Shown: positions 1 through 11,766 of the stretch, one piece after another
How positions within the stretch are numbered: position 1 is the first letter of the stretch
Layout: every line of letters starts with the position of its first letter
Origin: Stomorhina lunata
Lineage: Eukaryota > Arthropoda > Insecta > Diptera > Rhiniidae
Direction: 5' to 3'
Length of the DNA: 64,000 bases
Assembly (NCBI GenBank): GCA_933228675.1
Contig: OW121740.1
Coordinates: forward strand, 7,816,442 to 7,880,441
Notes under the pieces: model-generated
Seen by the model: the letters and a program-made list of their open reading frames with translations, nothing else
The model's database searches: none
What the model was told of the DNA's origin: nothing
Translations under genes and position numbers: made by a program

Positions 1-1765
1 CTTATTTTAAGAATATTGAATATTTCTTCAAGAATTTTGGGATTCTTGAATCGAAACTCGATTCTCTTGGGGAAATAAGAATTAGGACACAAATATGCTT
101 CAAAAAATCTTCGGCCGGGTGAATTAAAGCCCAGAAAAATTTGGAAAGCTAAATTGTTTATATTGAAATCAGGAAAGAGATGTAACGGAAGTGTCAAAAT
201 TTAATCCAGCTGATTAATGTATTGTTTTTATAACTAAAGCAGGTGACGAGTGAGTGAAATTTGTATATATTTTGTTTGTGTTACAATAACAAAACACATG
301 TATATTTCACTTACACGTTAGCTGATTTAGTTATGAAAACAGCATTTACAGGTATTCTTTTTAAAAGTATCCGGTTCGAAGACCTTTATTGTGGTCCTTC
401 GCTCCGGATTCTTTACAAGTGAAATACTTAGCGTTCTCTAAAGCTGGGTGAAAACAAAAGCACTGTCTTTTAAGTCTGTTAAAAGACAAAGACCAAAGGA
501 TTCAAGTTAGGATTATCTTAGTTGTTAGAAAGTATATAGAAGAGAATAAAATTTGTTATCTCTACAGATGCAGTTCATCTGTCCTTCTTTTCTCATCTTG
601 ATCTTCAAAAAATATTTCAAATCCTTAAGCTACAAGATTATGAATGCTGTAAATACTGTCAAAGAAAACCCACAATATGAAGATAAAATACAAGTAAAAA
701 TACTTGTAACATTTTGTAAACACCTGCCGAAACAAACTGGCAAATGTAGCCCTTATTTTCGAAAAAACTAACATAAAATATACAAAGAAAACCTAAATAA
801 AAATACACAAGGAAACATGTGCAATCTAAAGAAATACAAAGATATAGTACAATATATTACAACAAGGATGTAAGATAAGTAATTACATATTTGTAAAAAT
901 TGATAGAATTTTTTTTTTCTTGAAAAATAAAGTAAAAACTATACATTTATTGACAACAAAACAGACATTTTAAAAGATGTGTAAATGTTACAGAAACAAT
1001 TGCTCTTTCTTTGCCTTGGAAAAAAGGAAACACATACAGAAAAGGATCTTTCTTCTAGGTACCAAATAAGAGTAACCTATACACAGACAATCTCTCTATC
1101 TCACTTAAAGGCTGCTTTTTTTAAAAATAGCTCCATTTTTAAGCAAACAGCTGTGCCTATTATCCTTTTTTACTTCACGATTATGCTGCAGGATATGCCG
1201 ACTGGCTGGCTTATAGGCTTTCATATGTTTGTGTATTTTCTTTTATGAAGATCAGTTATATAATTTAAAATTCTAGTATTTTCTTTTCTTAAAAAGCAGA
1301 TGTGTAGATGTTTTTGCTAACGCTTTTATTACTTGATTGTTCTTTTTTTTATATTTTTTAAGAAAAATTCCTTTATCCAGTTACAGCTGCCTAGTTTTTT
1401 ATTTTTGAATAATTAGAATTTCTTAGAATGTCATTAATTTTGAAAGCACACACATGTATTTCTTCTAAATGTTAGGGATAGGATGTCAAAAATCCTTTTT
1501 TTTTGTAAGGATTTATAATTAACGATCGTTTATAAATGGCAATGAAGAAGATTGCGAATGTTATACATTTCCTTGGAAATAATTGTAATATGAAACTTAA
1601 GTAAATATTTGTCTTTCCTTGACAAAGATTTTTCTTATCTTATTTCACTTCCTTTTTTATTTGGAAGAATACGAATCATATCCTGAAAGAATATCGAACA
1701 TTCCAGAAATTATAATTTCATATTTGCATTTTTATAATGACTTGAGAAAATTTCGTTATTTTAGA
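1..1765. other. Non-coding AT-rich stretch, no gene seen
   Basis: I see no coding exon, RNA gene or clear mobile element here; the open frames are short and have no recognisable motif. A small imperfect hairpin lies near 368-407, where CCGGTTCGAAGACC is followed by GGTCCTTCGCTCCGG. A related word (ATCCGGTTCGAAGGACC) returns near 3792, so it is probably a fragment of a dispersed repeat. Confidence 0.5.
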
Positions 1766-1770
1766 TGTTT

Positions 1771-2195
1771 TTTTTTTGCAATGACAGCTCTTGCTTTCAA
1801 AGAGCTTCATATTGTATCCTGCTCCTTCTTTATTAAATTCATACGACGAATCCATCCGTCTAAAGTAGTGATGCCCATAAGGAGCTGTCCCTAATCATAA
1901 TAGAAATTTACGAAATCCAAGACAGTTTTTTTTTGCAATGGCAGCTCTTTCTTTCAAAGATTCTTCTTGTATTCTGCTCCTTCTTTTATTAAATCCATGT
2001 AAACATGGAGTCATCCATCTAAAGCAGAGATGCCCATAATCACTAGAGAAAATTGCGAAATTTTAGACAGTTTTGTTTTGCAATGCAAGTTTTTTTTTTT
2101 TTTTCAAAGAACTACTTACATTCTGCTACTTCTTTATTTAATCCATGTATAAAATCATGGAGTCATCCACCTAAAACAGTGATGCCCACCTTTGC
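1771..2195. repeat. Three diverged tandem copies of a ~145-bp unit
   Basis: Three successive blocks share the same word order: a T-run, GCAATG.CAGCTCTT, CTTTCAAAGA, CTGCTCCTTCTTTATTAAAT, a CATCC.TCTAAA block and GATGCCCATAA. They begin near 1771, 1926 and 2072. The copies are diverged by substitutions and indels. No coding frame runs through them. They may be an old tandem duplication of a transposon piece. Confidence 0.65.
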
Positions 2196-2274
2196 TGTTT
2201 TTCTAACACTTGTAGTAGGAGTTGTTGTTTTTATACATGTATATTGTTATTGCCCTCTGGCCATCACTGACCTA

Positions 2275-3605
2275 AAATTTTTCAAAAATTTCTTATTTTT
2301 AAATAAAATTTTTCAAAAATTTCCTATTTTTATAGAAAATTTATCATTTTTATATTTTTATAGGAAAATGTTCACAAATTTCTTATTTTTATAGGAAATT
2401 TTTCAAAATTTTCTTATTTTTAGAGGAAGTTTTTCAAAAATTTCTTATTTTTAGAGGAAATTTCTCAAAAATTTCTTATTTTTAAACAAAATTTTTCAAA
2501 AATTTCTTATTTTTATAGGAAATTTTTCAAAAATTAACTATTTTTATAGGTAATTTTTCAAAAATTTCCTATTTTTATAGGAAATTTTTCAAAAATTTTC
2601 TATTTTTATTAGAAATTTTTCAAAAATTTTCTATTTTTATTAGAAATTTTTCAAAAATTTTCTATTTTTATAGGAAATTTTTAAAAAATTTTCTATTTTT
2701 ATAGGAAATTTTTAAAAAATTTTCTATTTTTATAGGAAATTTTCAAAAATTTTCTATTTTTATAGGAAATTTTTCAAAAATTTTCTATTTGTATAGGAAA
2801 TTTTTCAAAAATTTTCTATTTTTATAGGAAATTTTTCAAAAATTTTCTATTTTTATAGGAAATTTTTCAAAAATTTTCTATTTTTATAGGAAATTTTTCA
2901 AAAATTTTCTATTTTTATAGGAAATTTTTCAAAAATTTTCTATTTTTATAGGAAATTTTTCAAAAATTTTCTATTTTTATAGGAAATTTTTCAAAAATTT
3001 TCTATTTTTATAGGAAATTTTTCAAAAATTTTCTATTTTTATAGGAAATTTTTCAAAAATTTTCTATTTTTATAGGAAATTTTTCAAAAATTTTCTATTT
3101 TTATAGGAAATTTTTCAAAAATTTTCTATTTTTATAGGAAATTTTTCAAAAATTTTCTATTTTTATAGGAAATTTTTCAAAAATTTTCTATTTTTATAGG
3201 AAATTTTTCAAAAATTTTCTATTTTTATAGGAAATTTTTCAAAAATTTTCTATTTTTATAGGAAATTTTTCAAAAATTTTCTATTTTTATAGGAAATTTT
3301 TCAAAAATTTTCTATTTTTATAGGAAATTTTTCAAAAATTTCCTATTTTTATAGGAAATTTTTCAAAAATTTCCTATTTTTATAGGAAATTTTTCAAAAA
3401 TTTTCTATTTTTATAGGAAATTTTTCAAAAATTTTCTATTTTTATAGAAAATTTTTCAAAAATTTTCTATTTTTATAGAAAATTTTTCAAAAATGTTCTA
3501 TTTTTATAGAAAATTTTTCAAAAATTTTCTATTTTTATAGGAAATTTTTCAAAAATTTTCTATTTTTATAAGAAATTTTTCAAAAATTTCTTATTTTTTA
3601 AAGGA
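2275..3605. repeat. AT-rich tandem array, 31-bp unit (array 1)
   Basis: About 43 consecutive copies of a 31-bp unit built from AAATTTTTC, AAAAATTTTC and TATTTTTATAGG. The centre (about 2750-3330) is nearly homogeneous and the edges are degenerate, as expected when a satellite-like array is homogenised by unequal exchange or slippage. Each unit contains the near-palindrome GAAATTTTTCAAAAATTTC. No terminal inverted repeat was identified around this array. Confidence 0.9.
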
Positions 3606-5554
3606 AACTGACTACAGAAACCATTTCTCGGCTTAAAGGACAAGGAAGGAAGTTAAATGTAGGAAAAAGGTCTTGTATACTACAATAATAATTTAAGACA
3701 ATATGATTCTTTGAAGGAACTATTTAAAAACGTTCTGTGTCACCAACAAGTAATTAACAAGTAAAAAGCTGACAATAACCATTTCAAACAGAATCCGGTT
3801 CGAAGGACCATTAATCATAAAGTCAAATATAATTTAATTACTTGCTGCTTTAGCTATTAGCCGGCCCAAAATCACTGACAACTATAATTCACAACAAATT
3901 AAAAACAATTTCAAACTAATCTTAACTGTAAAATAAGATTCGAATGCACAGTAATAAATTTTGCTAATGTCAAATAAATTTTCCTTCAAATCATATGAAC
4001 CACCAGCGCGAAATCTATTTTTAAACGCCATCAAACAAGAATAACACCTGTTGTAGCTTAAGCATAATTTTTTTCTTTCTTGAAACCTCTAATTGCTGGA
4101 AGACAGTTAAGGATAGATGTATGCGCTATAAAACTGACAATAATTTAATAAACACACGGTCATAAATATTGTATTTCATCTTAACTGTTATTTAACATAT
4201 TACTGCAACATAACATAAATTATTTAATGACAAGTTGACAGACAGTGTCAAAAAAGAAACAAGTGACATGTACACCGCAGGCAATATCAGGTATGGGAGA
4301 TGTCAAACGGGAATGAATAAATGTTGAGGGAAAATTATAATTAAAGAATTAAATTACTATTTGTTTTCTTTTTGTAAGAAAAGGGAAATAGATTGTTTGT
4401 AATATTTAATTGAAAAATAGTTGGTCTTATATAAGTATGAGGGCCATATACCAAATATTCTTTTAGAAGTTTTAATAAGGTTAATTTTTCTTTGATCTTT
4501 TACGGCTGTAAGCCGGGGTACTTTAAAAACTAACGCCGTTAATGACCTAATCTTATATTTGTAAGATCTATTGTGACCAAATTAAACTTATAAAGATCAT
4601 TTTATCAATTTCTTTTTAAATATCCTAAAGTTTATGAATTAACCTTCTAAATCATAATCAAAAAATAAAGCTATTATAGCAAGCTTAAAATTCAAATTTT
4701 TTCCATATAAATTTGAAATTATAAAAATTTAATAATTTTAAAATTTAATTATGAATTAGGGGGTAAATATTAAATTCAATTAAATTTTTTGTTTTAATTT
4801 TTTAACATATTTCATGTTACCTTAAGTTGAAAGCATGTAAAACATTTTTACGGATTTAGTTTCTCTATGAAAGGGAAAGGGGTTGCTAGACAAATCAGTT
4901 TTACCTTCTATTTGTTTTCTTGATTAAATTTAATAAATAATGCAATTTACAATCTAATTTTGCCTTGAGAGAAATAATATGCAAATCATTTCTCTTCAGC
5001 AAAATATACAATTCTCCCCAAGATTTTTTTTGACAACTTCCACTTCAATGCCCTCTTTATAACGTTTATTTCATCATAAATATTTGATAGAAACCAGGAA
5101 CAGGAACCAAACAAAAACACAAATACTCAGTGACAAGCTGCCATTGACGAAAAACAGGATACAAATTCTGCGCAGATGTTAATAAAAGTCACGTAGGCCA
5201 AGGAACTAATACAAAAAAAAAAAAAAACAAACAAAAAAACATTCATCATTTTGCAGCAGCATTTAACTACAAAATTTTGAATTCAGACAAAACAATTTAA
5301 AACTGTAAATTTTAAGAGGAAGTTGCAAAAACAGCAAAACAACAAAAATAGCATAGAACAAACAAAAAAGGACATTTGCCAAAACTTAATTCTTAAATTT
5401 ATGCTAAAGACTTGTTAAGTCCTCGTTCTCGACTACAAAAATGAGTGACCAAAAAAATAACATACTCTAAATCCTAAAAATAACAAAGGATTTTCTTAAC
5501 AAGAGCAAATGTCACAGAAGAGTTTAAGAGCAGAAAGAGAGGAAGTGAATGTAA
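3606..5554. other. Non-coding stretch, no supported feature
   Basis: AT-rich sequence with no recognisable exon, RNA or complete mobile element. It contains the second copy of the ATCCGGTTCGAAGGACC word near 3792. Nothing else is supportable. Confidence 0.45.
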
Positions 5555-8089
5555 TTTACATGCAGACCTGCCAGATTTGCCGATTTATCGCCATTTTGGC
5601 GATTTTTGAGCTGAAAAATTGTTAAGTGCCGATATAATGATTTTGGCTAGAAAATCGGCGATTTTTAAGATTATTTCGAAAACAAACTTAACTTATACAT
5701 TTTTCATTAATTCAGAAATATGTGAATTTACAGAGTCAAAATTTGGGAACGAAACGAAAATTGTTAATAAAAATTTTCAATATAAATTTTTTCTACGAAC
5801 AAATTTTCCATTTACATTTTTTTTTTTGTATAAACATTTTCAATTTCTATTGATAAATTTTCAATTAAAATTTTTTTCTATAGAAAAATTTCAGATTAAA
5901 AATTTTTTCTGTAGTGAAAATCACATTTTTTTATATCAAAAATTTACTTAAAAAAATTTTTCAATATAAATTTTTTCTACTGATAAATTTTCCATTTACA
6001 TTTTTTTTAGAAACAATGTTTCTATTGAAAAATTTTCAATGAAAATTTTTGTTTTATAAAAAAATTGTAGGTTAAAAATTTTTTCTGTAGTGAAATTTTT
6101 CATTAATTTTTTTATAGAAAATGACTTATATAAATTTTTTTCTAACAAAGAATCTTTCATATAAAATTTTTTTAAATTGAAAAATTTTCCATTTACATTT
6201 TTTTGTATAGAAAAATTTTCTACATTAATTTTTTTGTATAGGCAAATTTTTTTATATAGAATTTTTTTTTATAGAAATTGTTTTTTATAGAAAAATTTTA
6301 ATTAAATTTTTTTCTATAGAAAATTTTTTCTTAGTGAAATTTTTCATTAAATTTTTTTTATCGAAAATTTACTTATATAAATTTTTTTGTAAAGAATAAT
6401 TTTTCATATAAAATTTTTTGAATAGAAAAATTTTCCATTTTATTTTTTTGTATAGAAAAAATTTCTTCATAAAATTTTTTTGCATAGAAAAATTTTACAT
6501 ATAAAATTTTTTGTATAGAAAAATTTTCTGTATGTATTTACATTTTTTCAATACATAATTTTTTGTAAGAAAAAGAAGAAGATTTAATATACCATTTTTT
6601 GTTTAGACGAATTTTCGATATAAAATTTTGCATAAAAAAATTTTCCATATACAATTTTTTGTACAGAAAAATTTTCAATAAGATTTTTTGTACAGAAAAA
6701 ATGTCAATATAAGATTTTTTGTATAGAATATTCATATAAAATATTCAATATAAAATTTTTTGTACAGAAAAATTTTCAATATAAAATTTTTTGTATAAAA
6801 AAATTTTCAATATAAAATTTTTTGCATGGAAAAATTTTTCATATAAAATTTTTTGTATAGAAAAATTTTCAATAAAAGATTTTTGTATAGAAAAATTTTT
6901 AATTTTTTGTATAGAAGAAAATTCAATATAAAATTTTTTGTATAGAAAAATTTTAAATATAAAATTTTTTTGCATAGAAAAATTTTCAATATAAAATTTT
7001 TTGTATAGAAAAATTTTAAATATAAATTTTTTTTTGCATAGAAAAATTTTCAATATAAAATTTTTTGCATAGAAAAATTTTTAATATAAAATTTTTTGTA
7101 TAGAAAAATTTTCAATATAAAATTTTTTGTATAGAAAAATTTTCAATATAAAATTTTTTGTATAGAAAAATTTTCAATATAAAATTTTTTGTATAGAAAA
7201 ATTTTCAGTATAAAATTTTTTGTATAGAAAAATTTTCAATATAAAATTTTTTGTATAGAAAAATTTTCAGTATAAAATTTTTTGTATAGAAAAATTTTCA
7301 ATATAAAATTTTTTGTATAGAAAAATTTTCAATATAAAATTTTTTGTATAGAAAAATTTTCAATATAAAATTTTTTGTGTAGAAAAATTTTCCATATACA
7401 ATTTTTTGTATAGAAAAATTTTCAATATAAAATTTTTTGCATGGAAAAATTTTCCATATAAAATTTTTTGCATAGAAAAATTTTCAATATAAAATTTTTT
7501 GCATGGAAAAATTTTCCATATAAAATTTTTTGCATAGAAAAATTTTTAATAAAAGATTTTTTTCATAGAAAAATTTTCAAAAAATTTTTTGTATAGAAAA
7601 ATTTTCAATATAAAATTTTTTGTATAGAAAAATTTTCAGTACAAAATTTTTTGTATAGAAAAATTTTCAATATAAAATTTTTTGTATAGAAAAATTTTCA
7701 ATTTAAAATTTTTTGTGTAGAAAAATTTTCAATATAAAATTTTTTGCATGGAAAAATGTTCCATATAAAATTTTTTGTATAGAAAAATTTTCAATATAAA
7801 ATTTTTTGCATGGAAAAATTTTTAATAAAAGATTTTTTTCATAGAAAAATTTTTAATAAAAGATTCAATATAAGATTTTTTGTTCAGTTTGAAATTTGTT
7901 CTATAGAAAAATTTTCAATGAAAATTCGTGCTAAAGAAAAATTTTCAATGAACATTTTTTAATATTCGGCTATATTTGTGATATATTTTTGACAATTCCG
8001 ATTTTTTTGGCTATTTCTAAAAATTTACTGCCGTTTGGAAAAATATGCCCATTTTTTTACGAAAATGTTCTGGCAGCCCTGTTTACATG
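5555..8089. mobile_element. Non-autonomous hAT-type element with perfect 8-bp target duplication
   Basis: The element body is 5563-8081. It starts CAGACCTGCCAGA and its other end, read in reverse complement, is CAGGGCTGCCAGA, so 11 of 13 terminal bases match. It is flanked on both sides by the same 8 bp, TTTACATG (5555-5562 and 8082-8089). CAG-starting ends plus an 8-bp target duplication are the signature of the hAT superfamily. There is no transposase frame; the interior is mostly a tandem array (about 6260-7900). Classification is by ends and duplication only; the intact duplication argues for a fairly recent insertion. Confidence 0.82.
6260..7900. repeat. AT-rich tandem array, 31-bp unit (array 2), inside the hAT-type element
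   Basis: Dozens of copies of a 31-bp unit combining TAGAAAAATTTTC, AATATAAAA and TTTTTTGTA. The array decays leftwards into a degenerate zone reaching back to about 5700. Variants (CAT for TAT in the GTATAG block, CAGTATAAAA for CAATATAAAA) recur at alternating positions around 7200-7320, suggesting higher-order duplication of dimers. The lysine/phenylalanine-rich frames on the minus strand here are products of the repeat and not genes. Confidence 0.88.
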
Positions 8090-8566
8090 TGCAATAAAAG
8101 TACATGCACACATACATATGTATGTGTCTATGTACTAACAGAAGAGGGTGTAAACAAAACTGCACATGTTTAGATTGAATGTAAACAGTGCAGCCAGACA
8201 TCATTAACAGTTAGTGTGGCCAGATTTTTCCTTTATAGTATTCTAAGCAGGGATGGAAAATGGCTTTTTTGATTTTGCGGACAATTTTGTTTATACAATT
8301 AATAGTACATACTTAAATGGGTATTTCTTAGGGAATTTGTTTAAAATAAAGAAAAATGGTTTAAAATTAGTTTTTTGTTTATAAAATATTAGAAAAATAT
8401 AAAGAACATTTTTGAAAAATTTTAAGTTGAAAGAAAGTTTATAAAAAATTTATACATATATAGTTTCTTACACAGTTTTAAAATATTTTAGAAAAAATTG
8501 TTAATTGAAATTTTGCGATTTAATTTTTTTCATGACCAATTAGTTTTGTTTAGTTTAGTTAATATT

Positions 8567-8787
8567 ACCATAACTATTTAAAACTCAATGCTAATGAAGT
8601 AACTGTTTTGATGGGCGACTGTCGAGGATAAAATTTATTGTTTTTTTTTTTTCAAAGATTTGAAATACATAATGTAGGGATACTATGTATGTATATAAGA
8701 TCTTTGAAAAAAAGCAATAAATTTTATCCTCGGCAGTCGCCCGGCAAAACAGTTACTTCATTAGCATTCACTTATAAATAGTTATGG
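8567..8787. repeat. Foldback element, arms ~90 bp
   Basis: An inverted repeat pairs 8567-8660 with 8699-8787 around a loop of about 40 bp. Shared blocks include CCATAACTATTTA, AATGCTAATGAAGTAACTG, CGAGGATAAAATTTATTG and TTTCAAAGAT, with a few mismatches. There is no coding capacity. The structure fits a foldback MITE; I could not identify a convincing target-site duplication. Confidence 0.75.
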
Positions 8788-8789
8788 CA

Positions 8790-10115
8790 GTTATACCGTT
8801 ATTTTATTTCGATTCTCATAACTTATGTTTCTATACAATTTTCCTCCTTTAACTTGGGTATGAGTTATTGAAATACAATAATAATAAAAATAATGTTTAA
8901 CAACCCTTGATTGAACGTCGTCGTCCTCCTCATCGTCCTGCTTTAAATTATTTATACAAATAAAAATTCAATAATATATGAAAAGGGGGATTGACAGTCA
9001 AACATGAAAACCTAACCTCAATAATTTTTTATTTTTACGTTATTTTTTTGATTTAAAAAAGGGTTGAAATTTATCTAACATAACAAACATTAGCTGAAAA
9101 ATAACATAAATAGTTTTTGTTTTATGGGAAAGGAAGAAAACAATATTTTTTTTCATAAATTTACTTTAATTGTTTTCTGTAATAAATTAAATATCATATT
9201 TCCTTTACGGAAATCTAATGTTTGTTAACAAAAAAGAACATTAACTCTTAATGTTTGTCTAAGGGTAGGAGTTTAGTAATATGTCCTTAATATTACAAAA
9301 GAAGGTTGAGTTGAAGTCCTTTTAAGAGGTCAGAGGTTTAAATAAACATTAAACATCAAAAGTTTGAGAAACTTTTAAGGTTATGGTAGCAAAAGCTTAA
9401 AAGTAAAAAATATATTTTTTGAAGTGGGTGCTCCAGTGGTCTAGCATCTAGTGGGTGGTGTGTTGGACGTCCAGTGCCGGGGACATTTGTTAAATTCTCA
9501 TCAGACACTTTATTTTGTTCACTACACAGGGCATGCGATCTTATATAATACTTTCGAAAAATTTATACTTTTGCAATTGCGTTCTTAGATTTTTTTTTTG
9601 CCTTTTTATATTTGCGATATATGTATGTAATAGGTTAATTCCTTTTTTCGTGGGAACTTTTATTTTAGCATATTATCTTATCAAAACCACAATTGGAACA
9701 TTTAAGATTAAGCTATACTCACTCGAGACAAATATTTTTCAAAAATATAAAAGGCGGCTAATGTGATACACATAATTGTTTTAAAATTTAGCTTTTACCC
9801 GATTAAAATATGATTTAACCCTCCAACAAATACATGTATTATGGTTCCACGAATCCATTTGAGATAAATACTAGACTCAAAATTTCAGAGAGAAAATATT
9901 TAAAATCCCACTTAATATAATTTTTTAAAATGTGCAGGTAATGTCATATAAACCTTTAAGGTTATACTACCCTATCCGAATGGTTATGAACAGAGGTCGA
10001 CACAAAGAGAACAAAGCAAAAAAAATCGTTGACAGAGTTGCCGTTTTGTGTACTTTTTACTAAAATTGGTATCAATGTGTAGTTTTGATTTTTTAAAAAG
10101 AAAAAGTTTTCTAAA
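8790..10115. other. Non-coding stretch with a possible tRNA-like SINE fragment
   Basis: No exon seen. The segment 9425-9490 is locally GC-richer and reads like a degenerate pol III promoter head (AGTGGTCTAGCATCTAGTGG resembles an A box), but I cannot find a good B box, so SINE origin is only a guess. The rest shows nothing supportable. Confidence 0.35.
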
Positions 10116-10119
10116 CCAT

Positions 10120-11545
10120 TTTTTTTAAATATTTTATTTAAAATATTTCTTTGGAAGATTTTTTATATCAAAAATTTTTCTTGAGAAAATTATTTTATCA
10201 AAAATTTTTCTATAGGAAATTTTTATATCAAAAATTTTTCTATAAATTTTTTTTTTTTATCAAAATTTTTATGGAAAATTTTTTTACAGAAAATTTTTTA
10301 TTGAAAATTTTTTTATAGAAATTTATTTTCTCGAAAATTTTTCTATAGAAAATTTTTTCTCTAAAATTTTTCTATAGAAAATGTTTTCTCTAAAATTTTT
10401 CTATAGAAAATTTTTTATAGAAAATTTTTTATTAAAAATTTTGTATAGAAAATTTTTTTTTCGAAAATTTTTCTATAGAAAATTTTTTTCTCAAATATTT
10501 TTTTATCAAAAATTTTTTTATAAAAAATTTTTTTATCAAAAATTTTTCTATAGAAAATTTTTTTATCAAAAATTTTTTTATAGAAACATTTTTTATCTAA
10601 AATTTCTATAGAATATTTTTTTAAAAAATAACAAAATATATTTTTTTATCAAAAATTTTTCTATATAAAATTTTTATATCAAAATTTTTTTTATCAAAAT
10701 TATTTCTATAGAATATTTTATCAAGAAATTTTATCTATAGAAATTTTGTTTATCAAAAATTTTTCTATAGAAATTTTTTTATCAATAATGTTTCTATAGA
10801 AAATTTTTTTATCAAAAATGTTTCTATGGATAATTTTTTTATCAAAAAATTTTTCTATAGAAAATTTTTGTATTCAAATTTTTTTATCGAAAATTTTTTT
10901 ATGAAAAATTTCTCTATAGAGAATTTTTTGTAGAAAAGTTTTTTATCGAAAATTTTTCTATAGAAAATTTTTCGATATTAATTTTTTTTATCAAAGATTT
11001 TTCTATAGAAGATTTTTTTATCAAAAATTTTTTTGTAGAAAATTTTATCAAAAATTTTTTATAGAAATTTGTTTTATTAAAAGGTTTTCTATAAAAAATT
11101 TTTTATCAAAAATTTTTCTATGGAAAATTTTTAATCAAAAATTTTTCTGTGGAAAATTTTTTTATCAACAATTTTTCTATAGAATTTTTTTTTGTCGAAA
11201 ATTTTTTTATCAAAAATTTTTGTATAGAAATTTTTTTTTATCTAAAATTTTTTATCAAAAATTTTTCTATAGAAAACTTATAATAAAATGTTTTCTATAG
11301 AAATTTTTTTTGAAAAATTTTTTATCGAACAATTTTCTAAGAAATTTTTTTTATCAAAAATTTTTCTATAGAAAATTATTTTATCAAAAATTTTTCTATA
11401 CAAAGCTTTTTGATCTAAAATTTCTATAGAATTTTTTTTTTTATCAAAAATTTTTCTATAGAAGATTTTTTTATCAAAAATTTTTCTATAGAAAATTTTG
11501 TTATCAAAAATTTTTTTATAGAAATTTTTCAAAAAGAAGAGTATT
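10120..11545. repeat. AT-rich tandem array, ~30-bp unit (array 3)
   Basis: Degenerate tandem copies of a ~30-bp unit built from TATAGAAAATTTTTTT, ATCAAAAATTTTTC. Sequence divergence is clearly higher than in the array at 2275-3605, with frequent one-base length changes. The array ends where the repeat and Tc1/mariner element at 11551-13059 begin. Similar units resume, in inverse sense, at about 13115, so the transposon may have split one larger AT-rich block. Confidence 0.85.
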
Positions 11546-11550
11546 CGCAT

Positions 11551-11735
11551 TTGATCCCTAATCTGTTACATTTATTTATTAATGTAACAGACCAATTTAT
11601 TGATAAAAAGCCAAAAAATGTTTGCGGAGAAACCAAAGTCCTCGACGCGTTTCGATGGTTGGTTAAGCCATCTCTTCAGGAGGGTTATCCCCAATTTAGA
11701 CAGATCGAAAACCTCGCATTATTACTATATTTACA
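11551..11735. repeat. Dispersed repeat, copy 1 (partner at 23085-23250)
   Basis: This segment and 23085-23250 share a common core: CTCGACGCGTTTCGATGGTT, then AAGCCATCTCTTCAGGAGG, TTATCCC and CAGA.CGAAAACC. Upstream of the core both have a short inverted AT motif (GTTACATTTATTTATTAATGTAAC here) and a TTGATAAAA..CCAAAAATGTT block. It is GC-richer than its surroundings. No frame has a recognisable product. It is probably a mobile-element fragment of unknown family. Confidence 0.7.
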
Positions 11736-11766
11736 AACACAACTTTTCAGAATTATGTTCATAAAG

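Noticed and set aside
2275..3605. Regular repeats looking like a CRISPR array
   Set aside because: Units are head-to-tail without unique spacers, in an evident insect nuclear genome.
6538..7053. Minus-strand frames rich in Lys/Phe/Tyr/Ile over the array (also at 10381, 11278, 13149, 41244, 41733, 42621 and 56763)
   Set aside because: They are translations of short AT repeats. The unit lengths (29-31 bp) and absence of any domain show they are not proteins.
9425..9490. A functional tRNA gene
   Set aside because: A-box-like word only; no B box and no cloverleaf could be drawn.
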